Source of the DNA: Bacteroidota bacterium
GTDB lineage: Bacteria; Bacteroidota; Bacteroidia; Chitinophagales; LD1
DNA: 64,000 nt
Direction of reading: 5' to 3'
NCBI GenBank assembly: GCA_018267385.1
Contig: JAFDYN010000002.1
Span: 1-64,000, forward strand
Below are positions 43,565 to 52,577 of the stretch, piece by piece. How positions within the stretch are numbered: the first letter of the stretch is position 1; every line of letters starts with the position of its first letter. Under the pieces are notes generated by a model, which was given only the letters and a program-made list of their open reading frames with translations, searched no databases and was not told the DNA's origin. The position numbers and the translations under genes were made by a program.

Positions 43565-43648
43565 TCCCTGCGCAGGCATTATCCTGATCAAGTTCGAAGG
43601 GTACTTCTCAGATCTCGCTGTATGGCGAGAACGCCCCCGGAAAACGGG
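43565..43648 (-). promoter_or_regulatory. TPP (thiamine pyrophosphate) riboswitch
   Basis: On the minus strand the leader shows the THI-box signature: CTGAGA, then ACCC, then TTGATCAGGATAATGCC, then GCGCAGGGA, with a GC-rich 5' arm. The spacing between CTGAGA, ACCC and the ATAATGCC...GCAGGGA arm is canonical. It lies 82 bases ahead of the receptor ATG, so high TPP should shut down receptor expression, probably by hiding the start region, since no terminator T-tract is seen. Confidence 0.92.
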
Positions 43649-43650
43649 GA

Positions 43651-43682
43651 CAAAGTAAGAACATTAAAATCTGAATTTCAAA
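43651..43682 (-). promoter_or_regulatory. Promoter of the TPP-controlled receptor gene
   Basis: Minus-strand TTTG at 43679-43682, a 20-base spacer and TTACTTTG at 43651-43658 match the Bacteroidota -33/-7 pattern (7/8 at -7). Transcription would start just before the riboswitch. Confidence 0.6.
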
Positions 43683-43697
43683 ATTTATGTTGCGGCG

Positions 43698-44810
43698 CTA
43701 CTTCATATCGGGCGCGTTGACCAGCTCTTTGATGTCTCGTGGCTTTTCATTCAGCACGATGTCATCTACCTCTGAGCGCATCACTATTTCATTCATTTTG
43801 AGATGCATGGTCCGGTCTACTACTTTGGCGGTAGTAGAGTAGACGAGGTTCTGATGGCTGCCAAATAATTTTCCACTGGCATAGGTAGACTGCTGTATGT
43901 AGTCCAGCACATATTTCCCATCCACTTTTGCAAATGCGATCTTTGCATTTACATTCAGCGTGTCCATTTTGGCCACCAGCATATAGCGCTCTGGTTTTTC
44001 ATTGTAGACATGCAGCTCGATGTAGCGGATACCTTTATCTTTCTTATTGATGTAGACATAGCCATTGCCGCGCACTGATTTATCTTTCTTCTGCGGTATG
44101 CGGCGGAAATTAATCACATCGTATTCTTCGCCATCCAGCACAGCGGTAGAGGATACAAAAGAGAAATCGTTTTCCTTCATCCGCTCCCCGCTGAACAGCT
44201 TCTCTGGGTACATGATCTTTAGCAGTACAGTAGGCGGTATCTGCACATGAAACATCGCGCCCTTTTGCTCATACACCTCATGCTTATGATCTACTGTGTA
44301 GATACGCGGGCTGTCCTTGGCCAGGTAGCTGGGCAGGTACATGTCAAAGTCAAAATAATTGTAGTGGTTTTTCTCGCCTGACACGACGCTGTAGTCCTTG
44401 AAGATGATATGATTCTTGGTAAACTCAGCCGGATAGTTATCAGCTATATGAGACAGGGCATCGCGCAGCATTCCCTTGGCGTCTGTGGGCTGCACCACCA
44501 CCTCCTGTAGGCCATAGTTCTTCGCCTTCATGATGATAGGTTCTTTAAGGTCTTTCAACTGTGCTATGGTCTGGTGCACCTCCTCATAGCCTATATGGCT
44601 GAAAGTGATAAGCGTGGTATCTGCAGCATCTTTTGCATCAAAAGAAAATAGGCCACTCTCACTGGTATAGCCACCTATCTGGGTCCGCACATTGGAGAAT
44701 GTGGTAAAAGAGAGCGAGTGACCCTCCTGGTCCAGTACGGTGCCGATCACGGTTTGGGCGCGGGCAGTGAGGCAAAGGATAATGAAGCACAGGAATGCTA
44801 GGTGTTTCAT
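43698..44810 (-). CDS. Carboxypeptidase-regulatory-like domain protein, exported
   Basis: Exported protein of 370 residues with a signal peptide (1-18, ARAQ). Residues 19-95 are a carboxypeptidase-D regulatory-like domain (VIGTVLDQEGHSLSFTTFSNV, ending VVVQPTD), common at the N-terminus of Bacteroidota outer-membrane proteins. The remaining 270 residues are beta-rich (YVYINKKDKGIRYIELHVY) and belong to a family of unknown function that follows this domain in many Bacteroidota. The gene is upstream of the riboswitch-controlled receptor on the same strand, but the receptor has its own promoter. Confidence 0.75.
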   Translation of the reverse strand: MKHLAFLCFIILCLTARAQTVIGTVLDQEGHSLSFTTFSNVRTQIGGYTSESGLFSFDAKDAADTTLITFSHIGYEEVHQTIAQLKDLKEPIIMKAKNYGLQEVVVQPTDAKGMLRDALSHIADNYPAEFTKNHIIFKDYSVVSGEKNHYNYFDFDMYLPSYLAKDSPRIYTVDHKHEVYEQKGAMFHVQIPPTVLLKIMYPEKLFSGERMKENDFSFVSSTAVLDGEEYDVINFRRIPQKKDKSVRGNGYVYINKKDKGIRYIELHVYNEKPERYMLVAKMDTLNVNAKIAFAKVDGKYVLDYIQQSTYASGKLFGSHQNLVYSTTAKVVDRTMHLKMNEIVMRSEVDDIVLNEKPRDIKELVNAPDMK

Positions 44811-44866
44811 GCGGGTGACGGTGGTTTAGGTATGATAAACGGCGGGGAGCTTTCGCTATTGCCCTA

Positions 44867-45397
44867 CTAAGGTACGATTTGCTTCAGCCTTTCCAATACA
44901 TAATAAACAGCCGGGCAGATAGTTGTGTTTAGGTGCGTCGTATTAATGTATTCAAAAAAGTCGCCTGAGTCCGTATACGGGTATTTCCGGCAATCGCCGG
45001 GGCGGGCATCGTAGATCGAGCAGTAGTTGTCCGATCCTAGAAAGGGGCAGGGGCTCTTTTGTACCACATAGTCGCCATCCTCATCCAGGCGCAGGTAGCG
45101 CTCTATCAGTTGAGATTCCTTGATCCGGAGGTATTTTGCTATACGAGATATATCCGGGGTCTTAAACCGGGGGGAAATATTCTTACAGCAGCCGGCGCAG
45201 GTCAGGCAGTCTATTTTTGAGAATGCCTCCTCATGCAGCTCCGGCAGCTCCTTTTCTATGCCGCGCTTCTTAGCCGCACGCTTCAGGTACTCGCGGTTCT
45301 CTTTGCGCTTGTCGGTCGCTTTTTTCTTCCAGTTGTCCAGGAGGTCTGCCAAATGCCTGATTTTAAGGATGCTGAATTGCCTCGTGAAAATAGGCAA
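44867..45397 (-). CDS. YkgJ-family cysteine-cluster protein
   Basis: Zinc- or iron-binding protein of about 176 residues. The cluster CLTCAGCCKNISPRF, then CPFLGSDNYCSIYDARPGDCRKYP is the YkgJ/UPF0153 pattern. The N-terminus is basic and helical (KKKATDKRKENREYLKRAAKKRG). The start is uncertain: the longest frame begins with TTG at 45397 and contains no ATG before the cluster. The function is unknown. It is divergent from carA. Confidence 0.8.
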   Translation of the reverse strand: MPIFTRQFSILKIRHLADLLDNWKKKATDKRKENREYLKRAAKKRGIEKELPELHEEAFSKIDCLTCAGCCKNISPRFKTPDISRIAKYLRIKESQLIERYLRLDEDGDYVVQKSPCPFLGSDNYCSIYDARPGDCRKYPYTDSGDFFEYINTTHLNTTICPAVYYVLERLKQIVP

Positions 45398-45493
45398 AGG
45401 TGGCGATATACACTGTCTTCACCAGATTTCAACATTGGCGCGGGATTCTGCTTCAAAAAGTATATTTTCGCATTCCGATAATCAACATCGGCA

Positions 45494-46594
45494 ATGAGCA
45501 AAAGCTTCACTCAGGCACCCGCCCTCCTCGTACTGGCAGACGGTACAGTTTTCAAAGGAAAATCACTTGGCAAGATCGGTATTACTACCGGCGAGTTATG
45601 CTTCAATACGGGCATGACAGGCTACCAGGAGGTATTTACCGATCCGAGTTATTTCGGCCAGGTACTGATCATGACCAGCGACCACATAGGCAACTATGGT
45701 GTGAAGCAGGACGAGGTGGAGTCAAAGTCCATCAAGATAGCCGGCATGATCTGCAAGAAGTACGCCGGCAATAACTTCTCCCGCCTGAATGGCAGCCAGT
45801 CCCTACAGGACTACTTTGAGATCAATAACCTGGTAGGTATCAGCGATATAGATACCCGTGCGCTCACGGTGCACGTGCGCCAGGCCGGCGCTATGAACTG
45901 CATCATCAGCTCTGAGACGGATGATGTGGAGGCGCTGAAAAAGCAACTGGCCGCCGTGCCCGATATGAACGGCCTCGACCTGGCAGAGAAGGTATCTACG
46001 CAGGAGCCATACTACTACGGCGATCCTAATGCAGGAAAAAAAGTAGCAGTACTCGACTGTGGTATCAAGGAAAATATCCTGAAGTGCCTCACTGACCGCG
46101 GTCTCTATGCCAAGGTCTTCAACTGCCGCACGTCATTCGCAGAGATGGAGCAATGGGCACCTGATGGCTACTTTATCTCCAACGGCCCCGGAGATCCGGC
46201 CCCGATGGACTATGCTATACAAACTGTGAAAGAAGTGATCGCAGCAGACAAGCCGCTCTTCGGTATCTGCCTCGGTCATCAGTTACTCGCACTGGCAGAG
46301 GGGGTCAATACCTACAAGATGCACCACGGCCACCGCGGGCTGAACCACCCTGTGAAGAACCTCGTGACCGGCCGCTCAGAGATCACCTCACAGAATCATG
46401 GCTTTGAGGTCAGCGCTGCTGATATCAAGAAGAGCCCACGCGTAGAGATCACGCACGTCAATCTGAATGATGAGACCATCGAGGGCATCCGGGTGAAGGG
46501 CAAGAAGGCTTTCTCCGTACAGTACCACCCTGAGTCCAGCCCGGGTCCGCATGACTCGCGCTATCTGTTTGATGAGTTTATCGCGATGATGTAA
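45494..46594 (+). CDS. carA: Carbamoyl-phosphate synthase small (glutaminase) subunit
   Basis: Hydrolyses glutamine and passes ammonia to CarB for carbamoyl phosphate, used in arginine and pyrimidine synthesis. It has 366 residues. The N-terminal small-subunit domain has LVLADGTVFKGKSLG and FNTGMTGYQEVFTDPSY. The class I glutamine amidotransferase domain has nucleophile Cys in FGICLGHQLLA and the His/Glu pair in VQYHPESSPGPHDS. carB is not in the window, so the pair is split here or carB lies elsewhere. Confidence 0.98.
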   Translation: MSKSFTQAPALLVLADGTVFKGKSLGKIGITTGELCFNTGMTGYQEVFTDPSYFGQVLIMTSDHIGNYGVKQDEVESKSIKIAGMICKKYAGNNFSRLNGSQSLQDYFEINNLVGISDIDTRALTVHVRQAGAMNCIISSETDDVEALKKQLAAVPDMNGLDLAEKVSTQEPYYYGDPNAGKKVAVLDCGIKENILKCLTDRGLYAKVFNCRTSFAEMEQWAPDGYFISNGPGDPAPMDYAIQTVKEVIAADKPLFGICLGHQLLALAEGVNTYKMHHGHRGLNHPVKNLVTGRSEITSQNHGFEVSAADIKKSPRVEITHVNLNDETIEGIRVKGKKAFSVQYHPESSPGPHDSRYLFDEFIAMM

Positions 46595-46595
46595 G

Positions 46596-46627
46596 CCCCT
46601 CTAAATCTCCCCCAAGGGGAGACTTAA
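46596..46627. repeat. Dispersed hairpin repeat (CCCCTCTAAATCTCCC family), copy
   Basis: TCTCCCC-CAA-GGGGAGA hairpin with the same CCCCTCTAAA start and CTTAA end as the copy at 19797-19828; it begins one base after the carA stop codon. Confidence 0.7.
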
Positions 46628-46640
46628 ATACAACTTTTGT

Positions 46641-46672
46641 CGCTGGTTCAAGCGTCCTCGCTTGAACCAGCG
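46641..46672. terminator. 14-bp palindrome between carA and uvrB, probable shared terminator
   Basis: CGCTGGTTCAAGCG-TCCT-CGCTTGAACCAGCG is a perfect 14-bp stem between the convergent stops at 46594 and 46693. There is no long T-tract on either side, so it could also be a dispersed repeat unit. Confidence 0.6.
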
Positions 46673-46692
46673 GCTCTGCAGCTTAGAGCAGC

Positions 46693-48726
46693 TTAACCCC
46701 CAAACTTCTCCTTCAATAATTTCTGCATCGCCTGCATCTCATCGCGCAGCTTGGCGGCGGTGAGGAAGTCGGTGTCTTTGGCCGCCTGCAGCATTTGCTT
46801 GCGGGTGTCGTCTATGGCCTTGTGTAGTTGCTCGGCTGTCATCTGAGCTACTACTGGCTCCGCTACCATGCTGTATTCACCTTCCTGTTCTATGTATGGC
46901 TGTGGCTCAGGTTTGCGTATCTCCAGTACAGAGGTCTGCTTCATGATCTCCTCCTTCGTCTTGAAGACCGTGGTAGGAGTGATATCATTCTCCGCATTGT
47001 ATTTGATCTGCTTCTCACGGCGGCGGCTGGTCTCGCCTATGGTCTGCTGCATAGAGTCGGTGATCTTATCCGCATACATGATCACGAGGCCGTTTGAGTT
47101 CCGCGCAGCGCGGCCGGCGGTCTGTATCAGGGAGCGCTTGTTACGCAGGAAGCCCTCCTTGTCCGCATCCAGTATCGCTACCAGAGATACCTCCGGCAGG
47201 TCCAGTCCCTCACGCAGGAGGTTCACCCCTATCAGCACATCAAATTTGCCGAGGCGCAGGTCGCGGATGATCTCTATACGGTCCAGCGTGGTGACCTCTG
47301 AGTGGATATAGCGGCACTTGACGTGCAGGCGGGAGAGGTACTTGTCGAGCTCCTCCGCCATACGCTTGGTCAGGGTGGTCACGAGCACGCGCTCTTGTTT
47401 CTTTACGCGCTCGTCTATCTCGTCCATCAGGTCGTCTATCTGGTTCAGGCTCGGGCGCACCTCTATAGGTGGGTCCAGCAGGCCCGTAGGGCGCACGATC
47501 TGCTCCACTACTACACCTTGTGCCTTCTCCAGCTCGTACTCGCCCGGCGTAGCGCTCACAAAGATCGCCTGCGGCACCAGCGCTTCAAACTCCTGGAAGT
47601 TCAGCGGCCTGTTGTCCATAGCTGATGGCAGGCGGAAGCCGTAGTCTACGAGATTGATCTTTCGCGCACGATCACCGCCGTACATACCGCCAATCTGCGG
47701 GATGGTCTGGTGGCTCTCATCTATCACGAGGAGGAAATCCTCCGGGAAATAATCCAGCAAACAGAATGGTCGCGTGCCCGGCGCCCTGCGGTCAAAGAAA
47801 CGGGAGTAGTTCTCTATACCTGAGCAGTAGCCCAGCTCGCGCATCATCTCTACATCAAACTCTACACGCTCTTTCAGTCGCGCAGCTTCGATATGTTTGC
47901 CGATGCTGCGGAAGTATTCGAGCTGCGCATTCAGTTCTAACAGTATGCGGTCTATGGCGTGCTTCACGAGTTCCTTGGAGGTCACATACATATTGGCCGG
48001 GAAGATGGCTACGCTGCCATGCGTCTGTAGTGTACGACCGGACGACGGCTCAAAAGATTGTATCTCCTCTATCTCATCGCCAAAGAATGATACGCGGTAT
48101 GCATAGTCGAGATATGGCAGCACGATCTCTACCGTATCACCTTTCACGCGAAAGGTGCCGCGCGCCAGCTCCGCATCGGAGCGCGAGTAGAGACACTCTA
48201 CGAGCTGATAGAGGAATGCATTACGGCTCAGGTTCTGGCCGGTATGGATACGCGTGATGCTATCGTGGTATTGTTCGGGATTGCCGAGGCCGTAGATGCA
48301 GGAGACCGAGGCCACCACTATCACATCGCGGCGGCCAGATGCCAGCGCAGAGGTAGTAGAGAGGCGCAGCTTTTCTATCTCCGCATTGATAGAGAGGTCC
48401 TTCTCTATAAAGGTATCAGTGCTGACGATATATGCCTCGGGCTGATAGTAGTCATAGTAAGAGACAAAATACTCTACCGCATTGTCCGGGAAGAACTGTT
48501 TGAACTCTCCGTAGAGCTGGGACACCAGCGTCTTATTATGCGTCAGGATCAGGGTCGGCTTCTTGACCTCCTGTATCACATTGGCTACGGTGAATGTCTT
48601 GCCCGAGCCAGTCACGCCGAGCAGCACCTGATGCTTGTCGTCGCGCTTTACGCCTTCTACCAATTGCCTGATGGCCTCTGGTTGGTCGCCGGTAGGTATA
48701 TACTTGGATGTGATATTAAATTCCAT
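46693..48726 (-). CDS. uvrB: UvrABC excinuclease subunit B
   Basis: Helicase-like damage-verifying subunit of nucleotide excision repair. The 677 residues start at ATG 48726 (MEFNITSKYIPTGDQPEAI); the longer open frame adds 72 unrelated residues. Motifs: Walker A GVTGSGKT, the beta-hairpin region YYDYYQPEAY, DESH, the RAARN motif VI, and the C-terminal UVR motif (KLRDEMQAM), which binds UvrC. A promoter box lies just before the ATG. It converges on carA. Confidence 0.98.
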   Translation of the reverse strand: MEFNITSKYIPTGDQPEAIRQLVEGVKRDDKHQVLLGVTGSGKTFTVANVIQEVKKPTLILTHNKTLVSQLYGEFKQFFPDNAVEYFVSYYDYYQPEAYIVSTDTFIEKDLSINAEIEKLRLSTTSALASGRRDVIVVASVSCIYGLGNPEQYHDSITRIHTGQNLSRNAFLYQLVECLYSRSDAELARGTFRVKGDTVEIVLPYLDYAYRVSFFGDEIEEIQSFEPSSGRTLQTHGSVAIFPANMYVTSKELVKHAIDRILLELNAQLEYFRSIGKHIEAARLKERVEFDVEMMRELGYCSGIENYSRFFDRRAPGTRPFCLLDYFPEDFLLVIDESHQTIPQIGGMYGGDRARKINLVDYGFRLPSAMDNRPLNFQEFEALVPQAIFVSATPGEYELEKAQGVVVEQIVRPTGLLDPPIEVRPSLNQIDDLMDEIDERVKKQERVLVTTLTKRMAEELDKYLSRLHVKCRYIHSEVTTLDRIEIIRDLRLGKFDVLIGVNLLREGLDLPEVSLVAILDADKEGFLRNKRSLIQTAGRAARNSNGLVIMYADKITDSMQQTIGETSRRREKQIKYNAENDITPTTVFKTKEEIMKQTSVLEIRKPEPQPYIEQEGEYSMVAEPVVAQMTAEQLHKAIDDTRKQMLQAAKDTDFLTAAKLRDEMQAMQKLLKEKFGG

Positions 48727-48735
48727 GGGAGCCTG

Positions 48736-48743
48736 CAAAGATA
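48736..48743 (-). promoter_or_regulatory. -7 promoter element of uvrB
   Basis: Minus-strand TATCTTTG followed by CAG is the most typical Bacteroidota -7 form, 10 bases before the chosen ATG. It confirms that the longer frame is not translated. Confidence 0.6.
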
Positions 48744-49000
48744 AAGAATGAATCCCTATCAGACGGATAGGTCTGCGGTTACTTATCCTCAAAGGAAAAA
48801 ATAACTCCGCGGTCGGGAAATTGTTGTCTCCTGAGATAACACCGTAGATGTCACCTGCTATACTGCGAGTAAGCGAATACAGCGCCTGAAACGTAAAATT
48901 TCCGCTACGAAAGCCCGTCCTTAAAGTTAACCAAAACACCAATTCCCTCCGCGGCCACGGCTGCGGTGTGCTATTTGTTTACCAACCCGACAAACAGCTA

Positions 49001-50116
49001 ATGGGAAAGAAAAAAATACTATTCATAGTCGGCTCTGCCAATCAGACCAGCCAGATGCACCAGATATCAGAATATCTGAAGGACGACTACGACTGCTGGT
49101 TCAGCCAGTTTATGCCGGACACCTGGTATGAGCGATGGGCGCTTCGCAAAGGCTGGATAGACTTCACCATACTAGGCGGCCAATTCAAAAGAAATGCGGA
49201 TGCTTACCTCACGAAGCACGGCCTGCAAAGCGACTACCTGGCAGAAAAGAATGAATACGATATGGTCGTCTTTTGCACTGACCTGATCGTGCCGCGTCGG
49301 CTGCGCCATGCCAAGATGGTCTGGGTGCAGGAGGGCATGGTAGACCGGGTGACATGGTGGTCTAAATTTGTGCGTTGGTCTCGCGTCATTCCGCGCTATT
49401 TTGCTATGGGTACGTCCCTTAATGGCAGCTCGGACATCTGCGACATTTATTGTGTGGGGTCAGAGGGGTACAAAGACTTTTACAGTACCATGGGAACCGA
49501 CCCGCGCAAGATAGCGGTCACAGGCATTCCAAATTTTGACAACATCGCTGCACTGAGGCAGAATGATTTTCCTGAACGCGATTATGTGCTGGTAGCGACG
49601 TCAGATATACGCGAGTGCAAAGGAGAAGATGACCGAATTGCCTTCCTGAAAAGTTGTATAAATATAGCCGCTGGTCGGCGCATCATTTTCAAACTGCATC
49701 CTAATGAAGAGGTAGAACGCGCAAAATCGGAGATCATGCAGGTGGCTGGTCCTGAGGCAGAGATATACTCCACTGGTAATGCCGAGCACATGGTAGCTAA
49801 CTGTCAGGAGCTGATCACGCAATATTCTACGCTGGTATATGTCGGTATCGGACTTGGCAAAAAGGTACATTCTTACTTTGACCTGAATGAGCTGTATAGG
49901 CTCATGCCGGATCAAAACGGCGGGACCTCAGCGAGAAATATCGCTGCGATATGCAAGGGCTATATGGAGTTTGAAGGTTGCGGCAAGGAATACCTCGCTC
50001 AGCGCAAGGTGCCAAAGGCTGATGTGATGCCTGAGTATACGCCGCTGATACCGCCCGTGCCGATAGCAGTATCTGAGGAAAGGCCCGAGGTGATCCTGGA
50101 GTGGGCGACACCCTAA
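49001..50116 (+). CDS. Putative GT-B fold glycosyl/glycerophosphotransferase-like protein
   Basis: Protein of 371 residues, not assigned to a known enzyme. The ATG at 49001 (MGKKKILFIVGS) starts a Rossmann-like domain; a GTG at 48968 is less likely. The C-terminal half has IIFKLHPNEEVERAKS and ELITQYSTLVYVGIGLGKKVHSYF, the pattern seen in CDP-glycerol transferases and UDP-GlcNAc epimerase-like enzymes, where the conserved His and Ser/Thr bind the nucleotide-sugar phosphate. There is no signal peptide. It is alone, ending 2 bases from the convergent hydrolase gene. Confidence 0.6.
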   Translation: MGKKKILFIVGSANQTSQMHQISEYLKDDYDCWFSQFMPDTWYERWALRKGWIDFTILGGQFKRNADAYLTKHGLQSDYLAEKNEYDMVVFCTDLIVPRRLRHAKMVWVQEGMVDRVTWWSKFVRWSRVIPRYFAMGTSLNGSSDICDIYCVGSEGYKDFYSTMGTDPRKIAVTGIPNFDNIAALRQNDFPERDYVLVATSDIRECKGEDDRIAFLKSCINIAAGRRIIFKLHPNEEVERAKSEIMQVAGPEAEIYSTGNAEHMVANCQELITQYSTLVYVGIGLGKKVHSYFDLNELYRLMPDQNGGTSARNIAAICKGYMEFEGCGKEYLAQRKVPKADVMPEYTPLIPPVPIAVSEERPEVILEWATP

Positions 50117-50117
50117 A

Positions 50118-51056
50118 TCAGTTGAGAAATCCGGAGACATCTTTCATCCAGTCGGCCTGATACTGTTTGAAATAGTCCTCATGCCGCGCCATTGGGTAAG
50201 TAATCAACGTCTTGGGTCCTTTGAGATGGGCATATATCAGGTCAATTTCTTCCTTGCTCACCTTGTCGTCCCGGCCTCCTGCCATGAGTAGTGTCGGGCA
50301 ATTTACACTTGAAGCATAATCTTGCGGATTGTGACTGAATGGCCAGAAACCGCACTCTACACCACCCCAAAACATCAACAGCCCTGCCATCGGAAAAGAA
50401 GGGACATGCATCTCTCTGAATCGGGCGCAAGTGGTCTTATACATCGAGCCGAACGGACACTCTATAATGATCCCAGCCGGCTCCAAATGGTAATCGTAAA
50501 TACTCTTGAGCACGGCTGCCGAGCCCATCGAATTTCCAAATAAGTAGATCGGCCTCCTATCACGAGCGGCTACATAATCGTAGCAGTCCTTTACATTCTG
50601 AGCCTCCTTGTAGCCTATCGTAGTCTCATTGCCCTCCGATCCGCCTGACCCCATGAAATCCACCAGCAGGACGTCATACCCCATATGCAGAAATGCATCA
50701 GAGCGGTTGAGCAGTCCAGATTTATCTGAGCTATATCCGTGAAAAAGCAAAATTGTGCCTTTTGAACTATCTGTGTGTATATACCAGCCTTGCAACTTTA
50801 CATTGCTCTGAATGTAGACTGTCTCGTATGGCTGCTCCGGAATAGCTTTATTGACAGGGCGCGGATGATTGATACCGAAGATGATGGTTTGGAGCTTTTC
50901 TCCGAAAGAGAGCTTTCGGGCATCCTTTGTCTTCACACCACTATGAGAGAAGTGAGTAAACTTATAAGCGTGTGCTGCGGCAAGTGCATTGAGCAGGATA
51001 AAGCCTGTCAGTAGAATCAGTAAGACTTTACTGCGCAGGGTGCGTTTCGTTTTCAT
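50118..51056 (-). CDS. Membrane-anchored alpha/beta hydrolase
   Basis: Serine hydrolase of 312 residues with an N-terminal membrane anchor or signal (about 9-27, VLLILLTGFILLNALAAAHA). Oxyanion motif LLFHGYSSDKSG, nucleophile elbow G-N-S-M-G-S, acid in MAGGRDDKVS and His in ARHEDYF complete the triad. It belongs to the YqiA/BEM46-like hydrolases; the substrate is unknown. It is 16 bases after the TraB gene on the same strand and likely co-transcribed. Confidence 0.87.
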   Translation of the reverse strand: MKTKRTLRSKVLLILLTGFILLNALAAAHAYKFTHFSHSGVKTKDARKLSFGEKLQTIIFGINHPRPVNKAIPEQPYETVYIQSNVKLQGWYIHTDSSKGTILLFHGYSSDKSGLLNRSDAFLHMGYDVLLVDFMGSGGSEGNETTIGYKEAQNVKDCYDYVAARDRRPIYLFGNSMGSAAVLKSIYDYHLEPAGIIIECPFGSMYKTTCARFREMHVPSFPMAGLLMFWGGVECGFWPFSHNPQDYASSVNCPTLLMAGGRDDKVSKEEIDLIYAHLKGPKTLITYPMARHEDYFKQYQADWMKDVSGFLN

Positions 51057-51071
51057 ATCCTGGTTTAATAG

Positions 51072-51980
51072 TTACTTCCACTCTTCTACTTTATAGCCTT
51101 TCCTCCGCAGAAGCTCTATCACGCCACCCTGTCCTGGTAGGTGCAGCGCGCCGATAGCGATAAAAGTCGGCTGCTTTCTTACAAACTCCGCTATACGGTC
51201 TGCCATGCGGATATTGCGGTCTGTGACCAGCGCCTTATAGAACTTGTCAGGCATCTTTGCATCATCACTCATAGACAGCAGGCTGTCCAGGTCTTGATCG
51301 ATATAGTATTTCAGCAGGTCTTTATCGGTGGCACCTTCGGGATGGCGCATCTGCTCTATCGCATCCCTTAGCTGGTCTGCCTGCTCCTGATAGCTGAGAG
51401 TATGGAGGGCAGCTATCTGCTCGTCCACTGTCTCGATGCCTATCTGCTTTTTCTTTTGGCTTTTAGCTTTCCGGTAAAAGTAAAGGTCCATCTCTTCAGA
51501 CATATTGCCTGTATCGGTACTAGCCACGCCCATGCTGCCCTCCTCCAGCATGGCGGTGATGAGTACAGGCTCTACCCTGTCCAGAGGTGCCAGGCCGATA
51601 CCCGTGGTGGATCTGACCACTGAATCTGCAAACCTGTAATCAGAATCAGGTAGCATCTGGCTGATGCGGCTGCCGTCCTTCATGATGAGCGAGAGAGCCA
51701 CGGCGGGATTGAACATCTTGTCAGGGTCCAGCTCCATGGCGTAGGCCTTGCTCGCATCAAATGCTTTCATGACCTTATCTCCGAAATTAAAAACCCTTCT
51801 GTCTGAGACGTGCATCGTGCCGTACAGGTAGGACGGCTGCTTCAGGCCGCTACCCGTGATGCGCCAGCACAGGGAGTGGTACTGTGCCGATACACTAAAA
51901 GACACAATCAACGCCGCAATGAGGCAAAACACAGATTGGGACGAGCGGGGGGATATACGTACTTTTGGTGGCAAGGCCAT
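51072..51980 (-). CDS. TraB/GumN-family protein, exported
   Basis: Protein of 302 residues from the ATG at 51980, chosen because it gives a proper signal peptide (about 10-32, AALIVSFSVSAQ). The TraB/GumN signatures are SYLYGTMHVSD, AMELD and the C-terminal FIAIGALHLPGQGGV, with conserved His and Glu that resemble a metallohydrolase (Tiki-like) site. Function in bacteria is not settled; Tiki proteins are membrane proteases. First of a pair with the alpha/beta hydrolase. Confidence 0.87.
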   Translation of the reverse strand: MALPPKVRISPRSSQSVFCLIAALIVSFSVSAQYHSLCWRITGSGLKQPSYLYGTMHVSDRRVFNFGDKVMKAFDASKAYAMELDPDKMFNPAVALSLIMKDGSRISQMLPDSDYRFADSVVRSTTGIGLAPLDRVEPVLITAMLEEGSMGVASTDTGNMSEEMDLYFYRKAKSQKKKQIGIETVDEQIAALHTLSYQEQADQLRDAIEQMRHPEGATDKDLLKYYIDQDLDSLLSMSDDAKMPDKFYKALVTDRNIRMADRIAEFVRKQPTFIAIGALHLPGQGGVIELLRRKGYKVEEWK

Positions 51981-51999
51981 AAACCGAAAATAGGAATAA

Positions 52000-52569
52000 G
52001 TGCTATCAATAGACAATAAAATAGTCAGCGAGGATATACTGGAGGAGCACTTCGTGTGTGACCTCAATGCCTGCAAGGGCGCCTGCTGTGTGGAGGGTGA
52101 CACCGGCGCACCACTGGATCAAAATGAACTGCAGATACTGGAGGATATATATGAAGCAGTAAAGCCCTATCTGACGGCCGAGGGCATAGCGGTGCTGGAA
52201 AAGAAAAAATACATGTGGGAAGCGGAAGATGAGAAATGGAAGACGCCGCTGATCAAAGATGGCCCCTGTGCCTATGTGAACTATGACAACGGCATAGCAA
52301 TCTGTGGCATAGAGAAGGCATACCTGGCAGGACGGGTAGACTTTAAAAAGCCGGTCTCCTGCCACCTCTACCCTATCCGCATCACCGAGTATAAGTCATT
52401 TGAAGCGGTCAACTACGAGCGCTGGAACATCTGCAAGGCAGCCTGCAAGAATGGCAATAAACTAAAAGTGCCGGTTTTCCGTTTTGTGAAAGATGCGCTG
52501 CTGCGCAAGTACGGAGAGGAATTTTATAATATCCTGGAGGCCTATTACGGACAGATGCGAAAACGATAA
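52000..52569 (+). CDS. DUF3109 family protein
   Basis: Conserved Bacteroidota protein of 189 residues of unknown function. It starts with GTG at 52000, 19 bases from the divergent TraB start. Cysteine motifs CDLNACKGACCVEGD, CAYVNYDNGIAICGIEKA, SCHLYPIRI and ICKAACKNG suggest a bound metal or iron-sulfur cluster, akin to the YkgJ cluster proteins. It lies 8 bases ahead of the PBP1A gene and is probably co-transcribed with it. Confidence 0.88.
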   Translation: MLSIDNKIVSEDILEEHFVCDLNACKGACCVEGDTGAPLDQNELQILEDIYEAVKPYLTAEGIAVLEKKKYMWEAEDEKWKTPLIKDGPCAYVNYDNGIAICGIEKAYLAGRVDFKKPVSCHLYPIRITEYKSFEAVNYERWNICKAACKNGNKLKVPVFRFVKDALLRKYGEEFYNILEAYYGQMRKR

Positions 52570-52577
52570 AAACACAG

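Noticed and set aside
43484..43591. An upstream extension of the TonB-dependent receptor
   Set aside because: It would be translated from within the TPP riboswitch.
48727..48942. An upstream extension of uvrB of 72 codons
   Set aside because: The -7 box sits 10 bases before the conserved ATG at 48726, and the extra residues do not resemble UvrB.
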